From contig NBIV01000055.1 of the NCBI GenBank assembly GCA_003194525.1, positions 248,001 through 312,000 of the forward strand: a stretch of 64,000 nucleotides of DNA, in the 5' to 3' direction. The notes under the pieces are model-generated. The model was given only the letters and a program-made list of their open reading frames with translations. It ran no database searches and was not told the DNA's origin. Source of the DNA: Gracilariopsis chorda (lineage: Eukaryota > Rhodophyta > Florideophyceae > Gracilariales > Gracilariaceae). A program made the translations under genes and the position numbers. Of the stretch, positions 46,091 to 60,205 are shown one piece after another (the first letter of the stretch is position 1; the number at the start of each line of letters is the position of its first letter).

Positions 46091-46869
46091 TGTTGGCAGT
46101 AGTACCTGTGCTGTCACTGAAAACCAAATGTTCCGGGGAGCATGGGCTGTTTTAGAGGGTACCTCTGCAAAAGCGCATATGCGCGTGTGCGCGAACCCAA
46201 CGTTAAACTGGCTTCTGATTGGCTACTGCAAATGTACATATGCAACGTGGTGCGTACAAGTGGTATGGCATAACTGGATCGGTTGGACACACCCACGTGT
46301 CCAGCTACTACAGTGGTCACAGTGTACGTTGTGTGCAGGGGATACTGATGAAGTGGTTGACACCTGGTACAAGTGGTACAGCAGTGGTTGGTACAATGGT
46401 AAGGTGCGCATGCACTGTCAACAGGTTTACACATGCACGGGTATATTGATGACGTGGGTGTTGTGTGCATTGCCACATGATGACATGGCACTAACACCAC
46501 AGGTTACGTGCCGACTTACCGTGACGTGTTGACTTACCGTGATGTGTTGGCATGTGCTGGCGTGTGTTGGAGTCGTGAATTTGTGCCTTGTCATGGTCAT
46601 GTGTATGCACGTAACTATTACAGAACATTGGTGCGTTGGTGTGCGTTGGTGTAATGAGGTTGTGCTGAGCTGGCTATGTCATGTTAGATGATGATTGGTA
46701 GTATTGAGTGTCCCTGCTTAGTGGTTTAGGTTTTACTTGTAGTTGGTGTTCCCGCGCAATTCGAGTTTAGAGTGGTATATAAGATGTGTCTGAAGGACCT
46801 CCAAGTAAATCCAAGCTAGAGCTGGCGAACTTCCCTTCCATCCCCTCAACTTCCTTTCAACTTTCAACA
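46091..46869 (+). repeat. Copia-A 5' LTR, unit 3
   Basis: 779 bp, termini as in unit 1. Confidence 0.95.
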
Positions 46870-49800
46870 GGTTATGGGCCCAGCCCCGCTGACCGCTGCC
46901 GCTATCCCTTTCCGTATCGTTCGTCTGTCGCCGCTCTCCCTCACCGCCGTTCATCCGTTTCGCTGTTGTTGCCTCTTTCGTCGTTGCGTCGGGTGTCTTG
47001 ATCCCATTGTTGGTCGGTGTTGGTCATTCTCCTTTGGTTTGCGTTCCTCCCTGAGGGCGTTGTGGTGGTAGTGGTTCGACGTTTACTTGCTATCGTTGTT
47101 GAGTTGGGCCTCCGTTGTTGCCCGTGTTGTCGATCGCTATCTACTTTGTGTGTGACACTCCCTTTATCTTGTGTTTTGGGATCCCCGAGTCGTTTGTCGG
47201 GTCGTATCCGTGAGGTCGAGTCGGTCTAGTTTCGAAGTCTGGGCTCCGTGATCGTGTGCTCAGCAGTTGTTTGTTTTTCGTGTTTCTTAATCATCATCTG
47301 GTGTCCAGTGCGACGAGCGGTTGATCCGGGTTACTTTGGGTGATTCCAGGTATCCGGGGACGTGAGCCTGGTGGCTTGAACCAAAGCGGGTGTACTGTCG
47401 AGCGGCTTCCCACCGGTCCATTTGGACAGATAACGGTGACGGTCGTTAAGACCTGGTAAGTTCAGCGGGTGCATCCGTGGACGGGGTGCCGTGGCGTACT
47501 GCGCTGGTGCGGGTGATTGAATTATTTGTTTTGATCCTGACTGCGTGTCGGGATTCTTGGGCTGTTGCGAAGGTATTCCATAACGAGCTTTTGATCCGTG
47601 CATCTGACCCTTGGGCGTTTGTGCGGGGAGGCGACGTGGCGTAGGCTGACCTCCTTCTTAGGATCAGGCCGCGTGTGACCTTAAGTGGTTGCGCGTTAGC
47701 AGCGTACTTTGGTTGCCATAGTAGCTTCAGTTGCGAGGTCGCGCAAGTTCTTGCAAAAGGCCAGAGAGGGTTATACTTGGTGAAGGCATATCTTGGGTCA
47801 TTAACCATCCTCTGGAAGCCTCGTAGAGAGCGACGCAGCTTCTCCTTAGACGTAGGAGAAGGCAGACGGAAGAAGACGTCTTGTACCCGGAGCATCTCCG
47901 GGGGCCAGGGGTCCGACACCCTAGGGTAGCGGAGGTAGTTTCTCCCGTCAGTGCGCCCGAATTTGAAGTTTTGTTGTTGTTGTTGTCGTTGTTTTTGTTG
48001 TTATTGTTGTCGTTGTTGCCATTTTTGTACTACTTAAGTGCCGTAGGTCTTTCATCGCACCTGTGCTGTTTGTTGACATCTACCAAGCATGGATTCATTC
48101 GGTGGCATCAAGATTGAAAAGTTGGGCGAGGATAACTTCCATGTATGGAAGCAAAAGGTTGAGTTGCTGCTTGCACTCAAGGACCTCGATGACCATCTTG
48201 AATCAACTAGGCCTACGGACGATGACGAGTTGTCAGCATGGAAGAAGAAAGACGCCAAGGCCAGGGCTGTTATTGGTCTCAGCATTAGTGATGAGCATTT
48301 GGACCATGTGAGGGATACCGAGAATGCTGCGGAAATGTGGAAAGCCATTTGCGATGTGTTCCAGCGTAAAACGCTGCTCAACCGAATCAATGCAAGACGT
48401 GCCTTCTACACAGCCAAGATGCGAGATGATGAGAAAATGTTACACTTCATCAATCGTGTTCGTCATCTTGCATCGGATCTGAAGAGCATGGACGTAGTGG
48501 TTGAGGAGGAAGACATCGCTATGGCAATCCTATGTGGGCTACCAGACCGCTTCGAACACCTCATTGTCGCTATTGACACCACGATTGGTGATCGCAAACT
48601 CGATTTAGAGTTTGTGAAGAGTCGTTTGCTGCAAGAGGAACAGCGAATGAACGATCGTGCCAAGGAGGAGTCCGGAAGTGACACGGCTTTGGTCGGTGCG
48701 CAGTCACGAAAGAAGTCCATGGTGTGCTACTACTGTGGTAAGAAGGGGCATATCCAGAGAAACTGTTTCAAGAGACAACGTGACGAAGCTAGCAAAGAGC
48801 AGAGTGCTGCCGCAAACCCAGCTGTGCAGACCAATCTCGGCAACGAGAAACGAGGATGTGACAGTGACTCTGACTTTGTTTGTCTCATGGCGACAGGTTC
48901 TGTGGAAGAAAGTATCAGTGACTGGATCATTGACTCTGGTGCCACCGCCCATATGACGTATGACGAGTCCATGTTTGACAGTTAAAGCAAAAGAGAGTCT
49001 GCCGGTGTGAGTATCGGCAATGACTCGAAGCTGGAGTCTCTTGGGCATGGCAGTGTCCACCTCGATCTTGCTGTTGAATGGCGTAAGAGCAAGTGCCGGT
49101 TGGGTGAAGTAGTGCACGTACCGAAGCTAAGGTATCATCTGCTGTCAGTATCTGCGATGTGTGACCTGGATGCGCGAGTGGTGTTTGACAAAACCGAAGT
49201 ATGTGTATACAAAGGCAACACCATGATCGCCCAGGGCGGTCGCATCAAAGGACTGTACTACCTATGTACCGCGATTGAAGTACCAGAAGAAATGGACAAC
49301 GCACTTGTGACTGACCTGTCACTATGGCATGCTCGAATGGCTCATGTGAATGTGGATGGTATCAAACATATGGCTCGTAACGGTGTTGTGTCAGGGCTGA
49401 ATGTGGACTTGAATCAATAGATGGATGTGTGTGACTCTTGTGTAGTGAGAAAATCTACACGTGCTCCAACTCCCAAGCAAGGGGGGGAACGGGCTTCGCA
49501 CCCATTGGACCTAGTGCATTCGGACATTTGTGGTCCAATCCAAGTAGGTTCCTTGGGAGGTTCCCGCTACTTCGTCACATTCATCGATGATCACTCCCGC
49601 TTTTGCTTCTTGTACATGCTCAAGACCAAGGATGAGGTGTTCCACGTGATCGTGAAGTGGCTCAAGATGGTTCAAAATCAGAGTGACCGACATGTGAAAA
49701 CCATCAACGCACGTGAGTCTGTGCTACATGCGTTACGCACAGACAATGCTGGTGAATATGTGTCAAAGAAGTTTTCACAAGAGCTTGAACGTCACGGTAT

Positions 49801-52135
49801 TGAACATCAGCGAACGGTGCCTTACAATCCACATAAGAATGGTCTGGCCGAACGGTTCAACCGAACATTCATGGACTTGGTGAGATCGATGCTGCATCAC
49901 AAGAAACTGCCAAAGAGCTTCTGGGCTGAAGCATTGAACGTTGCAGTGTATGTGCGCAATCGAGTCACCTGCAAGGCCCTTCCGAGTGACGTGACACCAC
50001 TCGAGATGTGGAGTGGATATGAACCTGACTTGAGCAACCTGCGTGTGTTCGGTAGCTGGTGCTGGTACAAAGCGGTCTACCACAAGCTGAAGAAGCCGGA
50101 GCAACGTGCCGTAGAGGCGATCTTTATTGGGTACACATCTGGATCAAACGGTTACAAACTGTGGGATGCGCAAAAGAAGAAGGTAGTTGTGTCGAGAGAT
50201 GTGAGGTTTGACGAATGTAGTGGTTCAGATCAAGGTACTGACCACGTTGATGATGACGACTATGCTGAGATCGACATCTCGGACAAGCCGAAATCAAACA
50301 TCTCCTCCGCCTCTACTACACCCACCGATGCTGCCCAAGTTGAACCCGCTGCATCAGATACTCCACCAGAAGAAGTTTCAGGCAGTAGCCACGATGAGCC
50401 CACAGCTGAGACAGAAGTTGAGCCAGACGTACCAGATCCACCACCACTTCGGAGATCCACTCGTGAGCGTAGACCGCCTACCTCGTGGTGGCGCGGAACT
50501 GCCCTATTCACTGCCAGTGATGACATCCCATCCTCATACTCGGATGCGGTGTCACGTCCTGATTCAAAAGCGTGGACCAAGGCCATGAACAGTGAGTACG
50601 AGTCTCTGATGGAGCATGACACATGGGAGTTAGTGCCAAGGCCCGCTGACAGCAACTTGATATCATCCAAGTGGGTATTTGTGCAAAAGTATGAGGCTGG
50701 CGACAACGATGAACCGAAATTGAGGTACAAGGCTCGTGTGGTGGCTCGAGGGTTTCTGCAGATCGAAGGTGTAGACGTCTCCGAGACGTATGCACCAGTG
50801 TTCAAATTCACATCCATTAGAATGATTCTGTCCATTGTAGCAGTGCAGGACTATCATCTACACCAGATGTATGTGAAGACTGCATTCTTGAATGGCGACC
50901 TGGAAGAGACTGTTTATATGGAGCAGCCAGACGGATTCATCAAACCTGGGAACGAGGACTTGGTATGCCTTCTCAAAAAAGCCATCTAGGGGCTACGACA
51001 GGCATCAAGGCAGTGGTTTGCAAAGATGTACTTGTTCCTCGTGGGTTGGATGGGTCTGAAGCCAAACCTCGCAGACGAGTGCGTCTACACCAGGGAGGTA
51101 CTGGGAGCGCTTGTGATCATTGCTCTTTATGTGGACGACTTGCTCATTGCGAGTCCAAGTATGGAGACAATGAATCGCGTAAAGCGTGAACTGTCAAAAC
51201 GTTTTCAGATGAAGGATCTCAGTGAAGCGCGCATGGTACTTGGGTTCGAGATCCATCGTGATCGATCCAAAAGACTGCTGTACCTGACACAGTCTGCATA
51301 CACGCGTAAGGTCTTAGAACGTTTTGGCATGTTGCAGTGCAAACCAATGGACACTCCCATGGACTCCGGTGTTGACCTCACTAAGGTAGAAGAGCCTCTG
51401 ACGAACATCCCGTATCGCCAGGTAATCGGTTGTCTGATGTATCTCTCTGTTGGCACTCGACCGGACATCTTGCTTGCAGTGTCCAAGCTGGCCAAGTATG
51501 TTGAGAAACCTGGAGAGACTCATTGGAAAGCGGTCAAGCGTGTTCTGTGTTACCTCAATGGCACTCGCTCCTTCGGACTTACTTATGGCACCACGACTGA
51601 TACTCAGCTGTATGGATACGTAGACTCTGACTGGGCAGGTGATACATCCAACCGCAAGTCCACCAGTAGGTATGTGTTCATGATGTGCGGTGCTCCTGTG
51701 TCTTGGAGCTCGCGCCAACAGGAAGTAGTTGCATTTGTCCAGCGCTGAGGCTGAGTATGTGACTCTGTGCAGTGGGAAGAAGGAAGCGATCTGGCTGAGA
51801 CGACTGTGGAGTGGCATTGGCAACGCAAGTGGACTACATGTGGATGAGTCAGTGACGCTAATGGTTGAGCCCACAACTGTGTACGTGGACAACCAAGGTT
51901 GCATCGACCTTGCTCGAAATGGAGTTGTGAACAAGCGTACTAAGCACATTGATATTCGCTTTCACTTCACCAGAGAGGCTCTACGCGACAAAGGCGTCCA
52001 GTTGCAGTACTGTTCCACGGAAGAAATGGTTGCCGATATGCTGACGAAAGCGCTCGGTCGAGTTAAGCTGGCAAGGTTCCGCGGTGACTGTGGCTTGTTC
52101 CCCTTAGACCTTTGAAGTCAGTGACAGAGGGGGGG

Positions 52136-52914
52136 TGTTGGCAGTAGTACCTGTGCTGTCACTGAAAACCAAATGTTCCGGGGAGCATGGGCTGTTTTGG
52201 AGGGTACCTCTACAAAAGCGCATATGCGCGTGTGCGCGAACCCAACGTGAAACTGGCTTCTGATTGGCTACTGCAAATGTACATATGCAAAGTGGTGCGT
52301 ACAAGTGGTATGGCATAACTGGATCGGTTGGACACACCCACGTGTCCAGCTACTACAGTGGTCACAGTGTACGTTGTGTGCAGGGGATACTGGTGAAATG
52401 GTTGACACCTGGTACAAGTGGTACAGCAGTGGTTGGTAGAATGGTAAGGTGCGCATACACTGTCAACAGGTTTACACATGCACGGGTATATTGATGACGT
52501 GGGTGTTGTGTGCATTGCCACTTGATGACATGTCACTAACACCACAGGTTACGTGCCGACTTACCGTGACGTGTTGACTTACCGTGATGTGTTGGCATGT
52601 GCTGGCGTGTGTTGGAATCGTGAATTTGTGCCTTCTCATGGTCATGTGTATGCACGTAACTATTACAGAACATTGGTGCGTTGGTGTGCGTTGGTGTAAT
52701 GAGGTTGTGCTGAGCTGGCTATGTCATGTTAGATGATGATTGGTAGTATTGAGTGTCCCTGCTTAGTGGTTTAGGTTTTAATTGTAGTTGGGGTTCCCGC
52801 GCAATTCGAGTTTAGAGTGGTATATAAGATGTGCCTGAAGGACCTCCAAGTAAATCCAAGCTAGAGCTGGCGAACTTCCCTTCCATCCCCTCAATTTCCT
52901 TACAACTTTCAACA
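52136..52914 (+). repeat. Copia-A 3' LTR, unit 3
   Basis: 779 bp, termini as in unit 1; matches the unit 2 3' LTR. Confidence 0.95.
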
Positions 52915-54161
52915 GGGCTTGAGAACACACGCATTTGCCCTTTTGTCGAGCAGGTCAAAAAAACAGCGCTCCGTTATATGAAACTTTGTTTACAAGTGTT
53001 GCACCATGATGTCGCAGGACTACCAGGCACTCGACTATGTGCTAACATCAACACTCTTCTTCGAGTTCCTGGGTCAGACCAACTTTATCCATGACCAATT
53101 GCGTCATAGCAGGACTAAGTGGCTTAGTGAGTATGTCAGAATCATGGTCCTCACTTGCCACATATTCCACGCTTATGACCTTGCTTTTGACCAAGTCCCG
53201 GATAAAGTGTATCTTCACGTCAATGTGTTTGGCACGTCCAGAGGGGCAACGCTTACCAATGGCCCAGTCAATCGCACATTGATTATCTGAGCGTAGTGGA
53301 GTACTGTCATTAACCGGGATCCCAGATTCCTCAAGTACTCGAGATATCCACATTAGCTCTTGACTTGCCATCACTAATGCGTAGTACTCAGACTCGGCTG
53401 TAGACAATGCCAACCACGCCTGCTTACGGGCACTGTAGAAACAAACACATGAATGACCCAAGTTTGATCATAAAGCCAGACAAAGACTTGCGATCCGTGG
53501 TGTCGCCTTCGTAATCAGAGTCCACATAACCATTCAGCAGCAGGTTCCCAGGGTGATAAACATGTCCATGGTGAGTAGTCCCACGTATATACCTTAGCAC
53601 GCCCTTCACCGCTCGATGAAAATACCGATTTGGTGCTTTCTGAAAGCGTGCTAGGATAAGTACAGGTGCTAATATGTCCAAACGCGTTCGTAATGCCAGG
53701 TACAGCAGAGACCCGATCATCTGCTGATACAACTGGACTTCAAATGGGGACTTGTCCTCCTCCGCATCAAGCTAGGAAAAGAAGGATTCCACCATTGGGC
53801 TTCATGCAGGCCTGCTACATTCCAGTCCAAACCGACGTAACATTCCACTGACATACAACGGCTGTGCTAGTTTCACACCTAACAGTTAGCCATTGGAGTC
53901 CATGTTCCAGCTTAATTCAACACCAAGATACATTCTCACACGACTCTCAACACGTAGGTCATACAGTGACTTGAGCTCCTCCACTATGTGGGAACGTTGT
54001 TCAGCAGTTGGCGTAAATATGAGAAGGTCATCTACGTATACCAGGATGTATGCGTAAGTGTTGCCGGCTAGTTTGCCCCTGAAAACACATGGTGCACTGG
54101 GTAGTTCTTCAAAACCTATGCCTGTAATGTCCGTGCTGAACTTCGTGTACCATGCCAGATG
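52915..54161 (-). mobile_element. X block 3
   Basis: 1,247 bp; only a couple of substitutions from X blocks 1 and 2 seen by eye. Confidence 0.92.
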
Positions 54162-54940
54162 TGTTGGCAGTAGTACCTGTGCTGTCACTGAAAACCAAAT
54201 GTTCCGGGGAGCATGGGCTGTTTTAGAGGGTACCTCTGCAAAAGCGCATATGCGCGTGTGCGCGAACCCAACGTTAAACTGGCTTCTGATTGGCTACTGC
54301 AAATGTACATATGCAACGTGGTGCGTACAAGTGGTATGGCATAACTGGATCGGTTGGACACACCCACGTGTCCAGCTACTACAGTGGTCACAGTGTACGT
54401 TGTGTGCAGGGGATACTGATGAAGTGGTTGACACCTGGTACAAGTGGTACAGCAGTGGTTGGTACAATGGTAAGGTGCGCATGCACTGTCAACAGGTTTA
54501 CACATGCACGGGTATATTGATGACGTGGGTGTTGTGTGCATTGCCACATGATGACATGGCACTAACACCACAGGTTACGTGCCGACTTACCGTGACGTGT
54601 TGACTTACCGTGATGTGTTGGCATGTGCTGGCGTGTGTTGGAGTCGTGAATTTGTGCCTTGTCATGGTCATGTGTATGCACGTAACTATTACAGAACATT
54701 GGTGCGTTGGTGTGCGTTGGTGTAATGAGGTTGTGCTGAGCTGGCTATGTCATGTTAGATGATGATTGGTAGTATTGAGTGTCCCTGCTTAGTGGTTTAG
54801 GTTTTACTTGTAGTTGGTGTTCCCGCGCAATTCGAGTTTAGAGTGGTATATAAGATGTGTCTGAAGGACCTCCAAGTAAATCCAAGCTAGAGCTGGCGAA
54901 CTTCCCTTCCATCCCCTCAACTTCCTTTCAACTTTCAACA
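54162..54940 (+). repeat. Copia-A 5' LTR, unit 4
   Basis: 779 bp, termini as in unit 1. Confidence 0.95.
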
Positions 54941-57900
54941 GGTTATGGGCCCAGCCCGCTGACCGCTGCCGCTATCCCTTTCCGTATCGTTCGTCTGTCG
55001 CCGCTCTCCCTCACCGCCGTTCATCCGTTTCGCTGTTGTTGCCTCTTTCGTCGTTGCGTCGGGTGTCTTGATCCCATTGTTGGTCGGTGTTGGTCATTCT
55101 CCTTTGGTTTGCGTTCCTCCCTGAGGGCGTTGTGGTGGTAGTGGTTCGACGTTTACTTGCTATCGTTGTTGAGTTGGGCCTCCGTTGTTGCCCGTGTTGT
55201 CGATCGCTATCTACTTTGTGTGTGACACTCCCTTTATCTTGTGTTTTGGGATCCCCGAGTCGTTTGTCGGGTCGTATCCGTGAGGTCGAGTCGGTCTAGT
55301 TTCGAAGTCTGGGCTCCGTGATCGTGTGCTCAGCAGTTGTTTGTTTTTCGTGTTTCTTAATCATCATCTGGTGTCCAGTGCGACGAGCGGTTGATCCGGG
55401 TTACTTTGGGTGATTCCAGGTATCCGGGGACGTGAGCCTGGTGGCTTGAACCAAAGCGGGTGTACTGTCGAGCGGCTTCCCACCGGTCCATTTGGACAGA
55501 TAACGGTGACGGTCGTTAAGACCTGGTAAGTTCAGCGGGTGCATCCGTGGACGGGGTGCCGTGGCGTACTGCGCTGGTGCGGGTGATTGAATTATTTGTT
55601 TTGATCCTGACTGCGTGTCGGGATTCTTGGGCTGTTGCGAAGGTATTCCATAACGAGCTTTTGATCCGTGCATCTGACCCTTGGGCGTTTGTGCGGGGAG
55701 GCGACGTGGCGTAGGCTGACCTCCTTCTTAGGATCAGGCCGCGTGTGACCTTAAGTGGTTGCGCGTTAGCAGCGTACTTTGGTTGCCATAGTAGCTTCAG
55801 TTGCGAGGTCGCGCAAGTTCTTGCAAAAGGCCAGAGAGGGTTATACTTGGTGAAGGCATATCTTGGGTCATTAACCATCCTCTGGAAGCCTCGTAGAGAG
55901 CGACGCAGCTTCTCCTTAGACGTAGGAGAAGGCAGACGGAAGAAGACGTCTTGTACCCGGAGCATCTCCGGGGGCCAGGGGTCCGACACCCTAGGGTAGC
56001 GGAGGTAGTTTCTCCCGTCAGTGCGCCCGAATTTGAAGTTTTGTTGTTGTTGTTGTCGTTGTTTTTGTTGTTATTGTTGTCGTTGTTGCCATTTTTGTAC
56101 TACTTAAGTGCCGTAGGTCTTTCATCGCACCTGTGCTGTTTGTTGACATCTACCAAGCATGGATTCATTCGGTGGCATCAAGATTGAAAAGTTGGGCGAG
56201 GATAACTTCCATGTATGGAAGCAAAAGGTTGAGTTGCTGCTTGCACTCAAGGACCTCGATGACCATCTTGAATCAACTAGGCCTACGGACGATGACGAGT
56301 TGTCAGCATGGAAGAAGAAAGACGCCAAGGCCAGGGCTGTTATTGGTCTCAGCATTAGTGATGAGCATTTGGACCATGTGAGGGATACCGAGAATGCTGC
56401 GGAAATGTGGAAAGCCATTTGCGATGTGTTCCAGCGTAAAACGCTGCTCAACCGAATCAATGCAAGACGTGCCTTCTACACAGCCAAGATGCGAGATGAT
56501 GAGAAAATGTTACACTTCATCAATCGTGTTCGTCATCTTGCATCGGATCTGAAGAGCATGGACGTAGTGGTTGAGGAGGAAGACATCGCTATGGCAATCC
56601 TATGTGGGCTACCAGACCGCTTCGAACACCTCATTGTCGCTATTGACACCACGATTGGTGATCGCAAACTCGATTTAGAGTTTGTGAAGAGTCGTTTGCT
56701 GCAAGAGGAACAGCGAATGAACGATCGTGCCAAGGAGGAGTCCGGAAGTGACACGGCTTTGGTCGGTGCGCAGTCACGAAAGAAGTCCATAGTGTGCTAC
56801 TACTGTGGTAAGAAGGGGCATATCCAGAGAAACTGTTTCAAGAGACAACGTGACGAAGCTAGCAAAGAGCAGAGTGCTGCCGCAAACCCAGCTGTGCAGA
56901 CCAATCTCGGCAACGAGAAACGAGGATGTGACAGTGACTCTGACTTTGTTTGTCTCATGGCGACAGGTTCTGTGGAAGAAAGTATCAGTGACTGGATCAT
57001 TGACTCTGGTGCCACCGCCCATATGACGTATGACGAGTCCATGTTTGACAGTTAAAGCAAAAGAGAGTCTGCCGGTGTGAGTATCGGCAATGACTCGAAG
57101 CTGGAGTCTCTTGGGCATGGCAGTGTCCACCTCGATCTTGCTGTTGAATGGCGTAAGAGCAAGTGCCGGTTGGGTGAAGTAGTGCACGTACCGAAGCTAA
57201 GGTATCATCTGCTGTCAGTATCTGCGATGTGTGACCTGGATGCGCGAGTGGTGTTTGACAAAACCGAAGTATGTGTATACAAAGGCAACACCATGATCGC
57301 CCAGGGCGGTCGCATCAAAGGACTGTACTACCTATGTACCGCGATTGAAGTACCAGAAGAAATGGACAACGCACTTGTGACTGACCTGTCACTATGGCAT
57401 GCTCGAATGGCTCATGTGAATGTGGATGGTATCAAACATATGGCTCGTAACGGTGTTGTGTCAGGGCTGAATGTGGACTTGAATCAATAGATGGATGTGT
57501 GTGACTCTTGTGTAGTGAGAAAATCTACACGTGCTCCAACTCCCAAGCAAGGGGGGGAACGGGCTTCGCACCCATTGGACCTAGTGCATTCGGACATTTG
57601 TGGTCCAATCCAAGTAGGTTCCTTGGGAGGTTCCCGCTACTTCGTCACATTCATCGATGATCACTCCCGCTTTTGCTTCTTGTACATGCTCAAGACCAAG
57701 GATGAGGTGTTCCACGTGATCGTGAAGTGGCTCAAGATGGTTCAAAATCAGAGTGACCGACATGTGAAAACCATCAACGCACGTGAGTCTGTGCTACATG
57801 CGTTACGCACAGACAATGCTGGTGAATATGTGTCAAAGAAGTTTTCACAAGAGCTTGAACGTCACGGTATTGAACATCAGCGAACGGTGCCTTACAATCC

Positions 57901-60205
57901 ACATAAGAATGGTCTGGCCGAACGGTTCAACCGAACATTCATGGACTTGGTGAGATCGATGCTGCATCACAAGAAACTGCCAAAGAGCTTCTGGGCTGAA
58001 GCATTGAACGTTGCAGTGTATGTGCGCAATCGAGTCACCTGCAAGGCCCTTCCGAGTGACGTGACACCACTCGAGATGTGGAGTGGATATGAACCTGACT
58101 TGAGCAACCTGCGTGTGTTCGGTAGCTGGTGCTGGTACAAAGCGGTCTACCACAAGCTGAAGAAGCCGGAGCAACGTGCCGTAGAGGCGATCTTTATTGG
58201 GTACACATCTGGATCAAACGGTTACAAACTGTGGGATGCGCAAAAGAAGAAGGTAGTTGTGTCGAGAGATGTGAGGTTTGACGAATGTAGTGGTTCAGAT
58301 CAAGGTACTGACCACGTTGATGATGACGACTATGCTGAGATCGACATCTCGGACAAGCCGAAATCAAACATCTCCTCCGCCTCTACTACACCCACCGATG
58401 CTGCCCAAGTTGAACCCGCTGCATCAGATACTCCACCAGAAGAAGTTTCAGGCAGTAGCCACGATGAGCCCACAGCTGAGACAGAAGTTGAGCCAGACGT
58501 ACCAGATCCACCACCACTTCGGAGATCCACTCGTGAGCGTAGACCGCCTACCTCGTGGTGGCGCGGAACTGCCCTATTCACTGCCAGTGATGACATCCCA
58601 TCCTCATACTCGGATGCGGTGTCACGTCCTGATTCAAAAGCGTGGACCAAGGCCATGAACAGTGAGTACGAGTCTCTGATGGAGCATGACACATGGGAGT
58701 TAGTGCCAAGGCCCGCTGACAGCAACTTGATATCATCCAAGTGGGTATTTGTGCAAAAGTATGAGGCTGGCGACAACGATGAACCGAAATTGAGGTACAA
58801 GGCTCGTGTGGTGGCTCGAGGGTTTCTGCAGATCGAAGGTGTAGACGTCTCCGAGACGTATGCACCAGTGTTCAAATTCACATCCATTAGAATGATTCTG
58901 TCCATTGTAGCAGTGCAGGACTATCATCTACACCAGATGTATGTGAAGACTGCATTCTTGAATGGCGACCTGGAAGAGACTGTTTATATGGAGCAGCCAG
59001 ACGGATTCATCAAACCTGGGAACGAGGACTTGGTATGCCTTCTCAAAAAAGCCATCTAGGGGCTACGACAGGCATCAAGGCAGTGGTTTGCAAAGATGTA
59101 CTTGTTCCTCGTGGGTTGGATGGGTCTGAAGCCAAACCTCGCAGACGAGTGCGTCTACACCAGGGAGGTACTGGGAGCGCTTGTGATCATTGCTCTTTAT
59201 GTGGACGACTTGCTCATTGCGAGTCCAAGTATGGAGACAATGAATCGCGTAAAGCGTGAACTGTCAAAACGTTTTCAGATGAAGGATCTCAGTGAAGCGC
59301 GCATGGTACTTGGGTTCGAGATCCATCGTGATCGATCCAAAAGACTGCTGTACCTGACACAGTCTGCATACACGCGTAAGGTCTTAGAACGTTTTGGCAT
59401 GTTGCAGTGCAAACCAATGGACACTCCCATGGACTCCGGTGTTGACCTCACTAAGGTAGAAGAGCCTCTGACGAACATCCCGTATCGCCAGGTAATCGGT
59501 TGTCTGATGTATCTCTCTGTTGGCACTCGACCGGACATCTTGCTTGCAGTGTCCAAGCTGGCCAAGTATGTTGAGAAACCTGGAGAGACTCATTGGAAAG
59601 CGGTCAAGCGTGTTCTGTGTTACCTCAATGGCACTCGCTCCTTCGGACTTACTTATGGCACCACGACTGATACTCAGCTGTATGGATACGTAGACTCTGA
59701 CTGGGCAGGTGATACATCCAACCGCAAGTACACCAGTAGGTATGTGTTCATGATGTGCGGTGCTCCTGTGTCTTGGAGCTCGCGCCAACAGGAAGTAGTT
59801 GCATTTGTCCAGCGCTGAGGCTGAGTATGTGACTCTGTGCAGTGGGAAGAAGGAAGCGATCTGGCTGAGACGACTGTGGAGTGGCATTGGCAACGCAAGT
59901 GGACTACATGTGGATGAGTCAGTGACGCTAATGGTTGAGCCCACAACTGTGTACGTGGACAACCAAGGTTGCATCGACCTTGCTCGAAATGGAGTTGTGA
60001 ACAAGCGTACTAAGCACATTGATATTCGCTTTCACTTCACCAGAGAGGCTCTACGCGACAAAGGCGTCCAGTTGCAGTACTGTTCCACGGAAGACATGGT
60101 TGCCGATATGCTGACGAAAGCGCTCGGTCGAGTTAAGCTGGCAAAGTTCCGCGGTGACTGTGGCTTGCTCCCCTTAGACCTTTGAAGTCAGTGACAGAGG
60201 GGGGG

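Larger units (their letters stand above)
46091..52914 (+). mobile_element. Copia-A unit 3: Ty1/Copia fossil
   Basis: LTR 46,091-46,869, body 46,870-52,135 with gag beginning at 48,089, LTR 52,136-52,914. Nearly identical to units 2 and 4, with the same general breakage (about five interruptions). A short run of differences from unit 2 lies in the leader at about 47,540-47,550 and is shared with unit 4, so units 3 and 4 are the closest pair. Confidence 0.93.
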
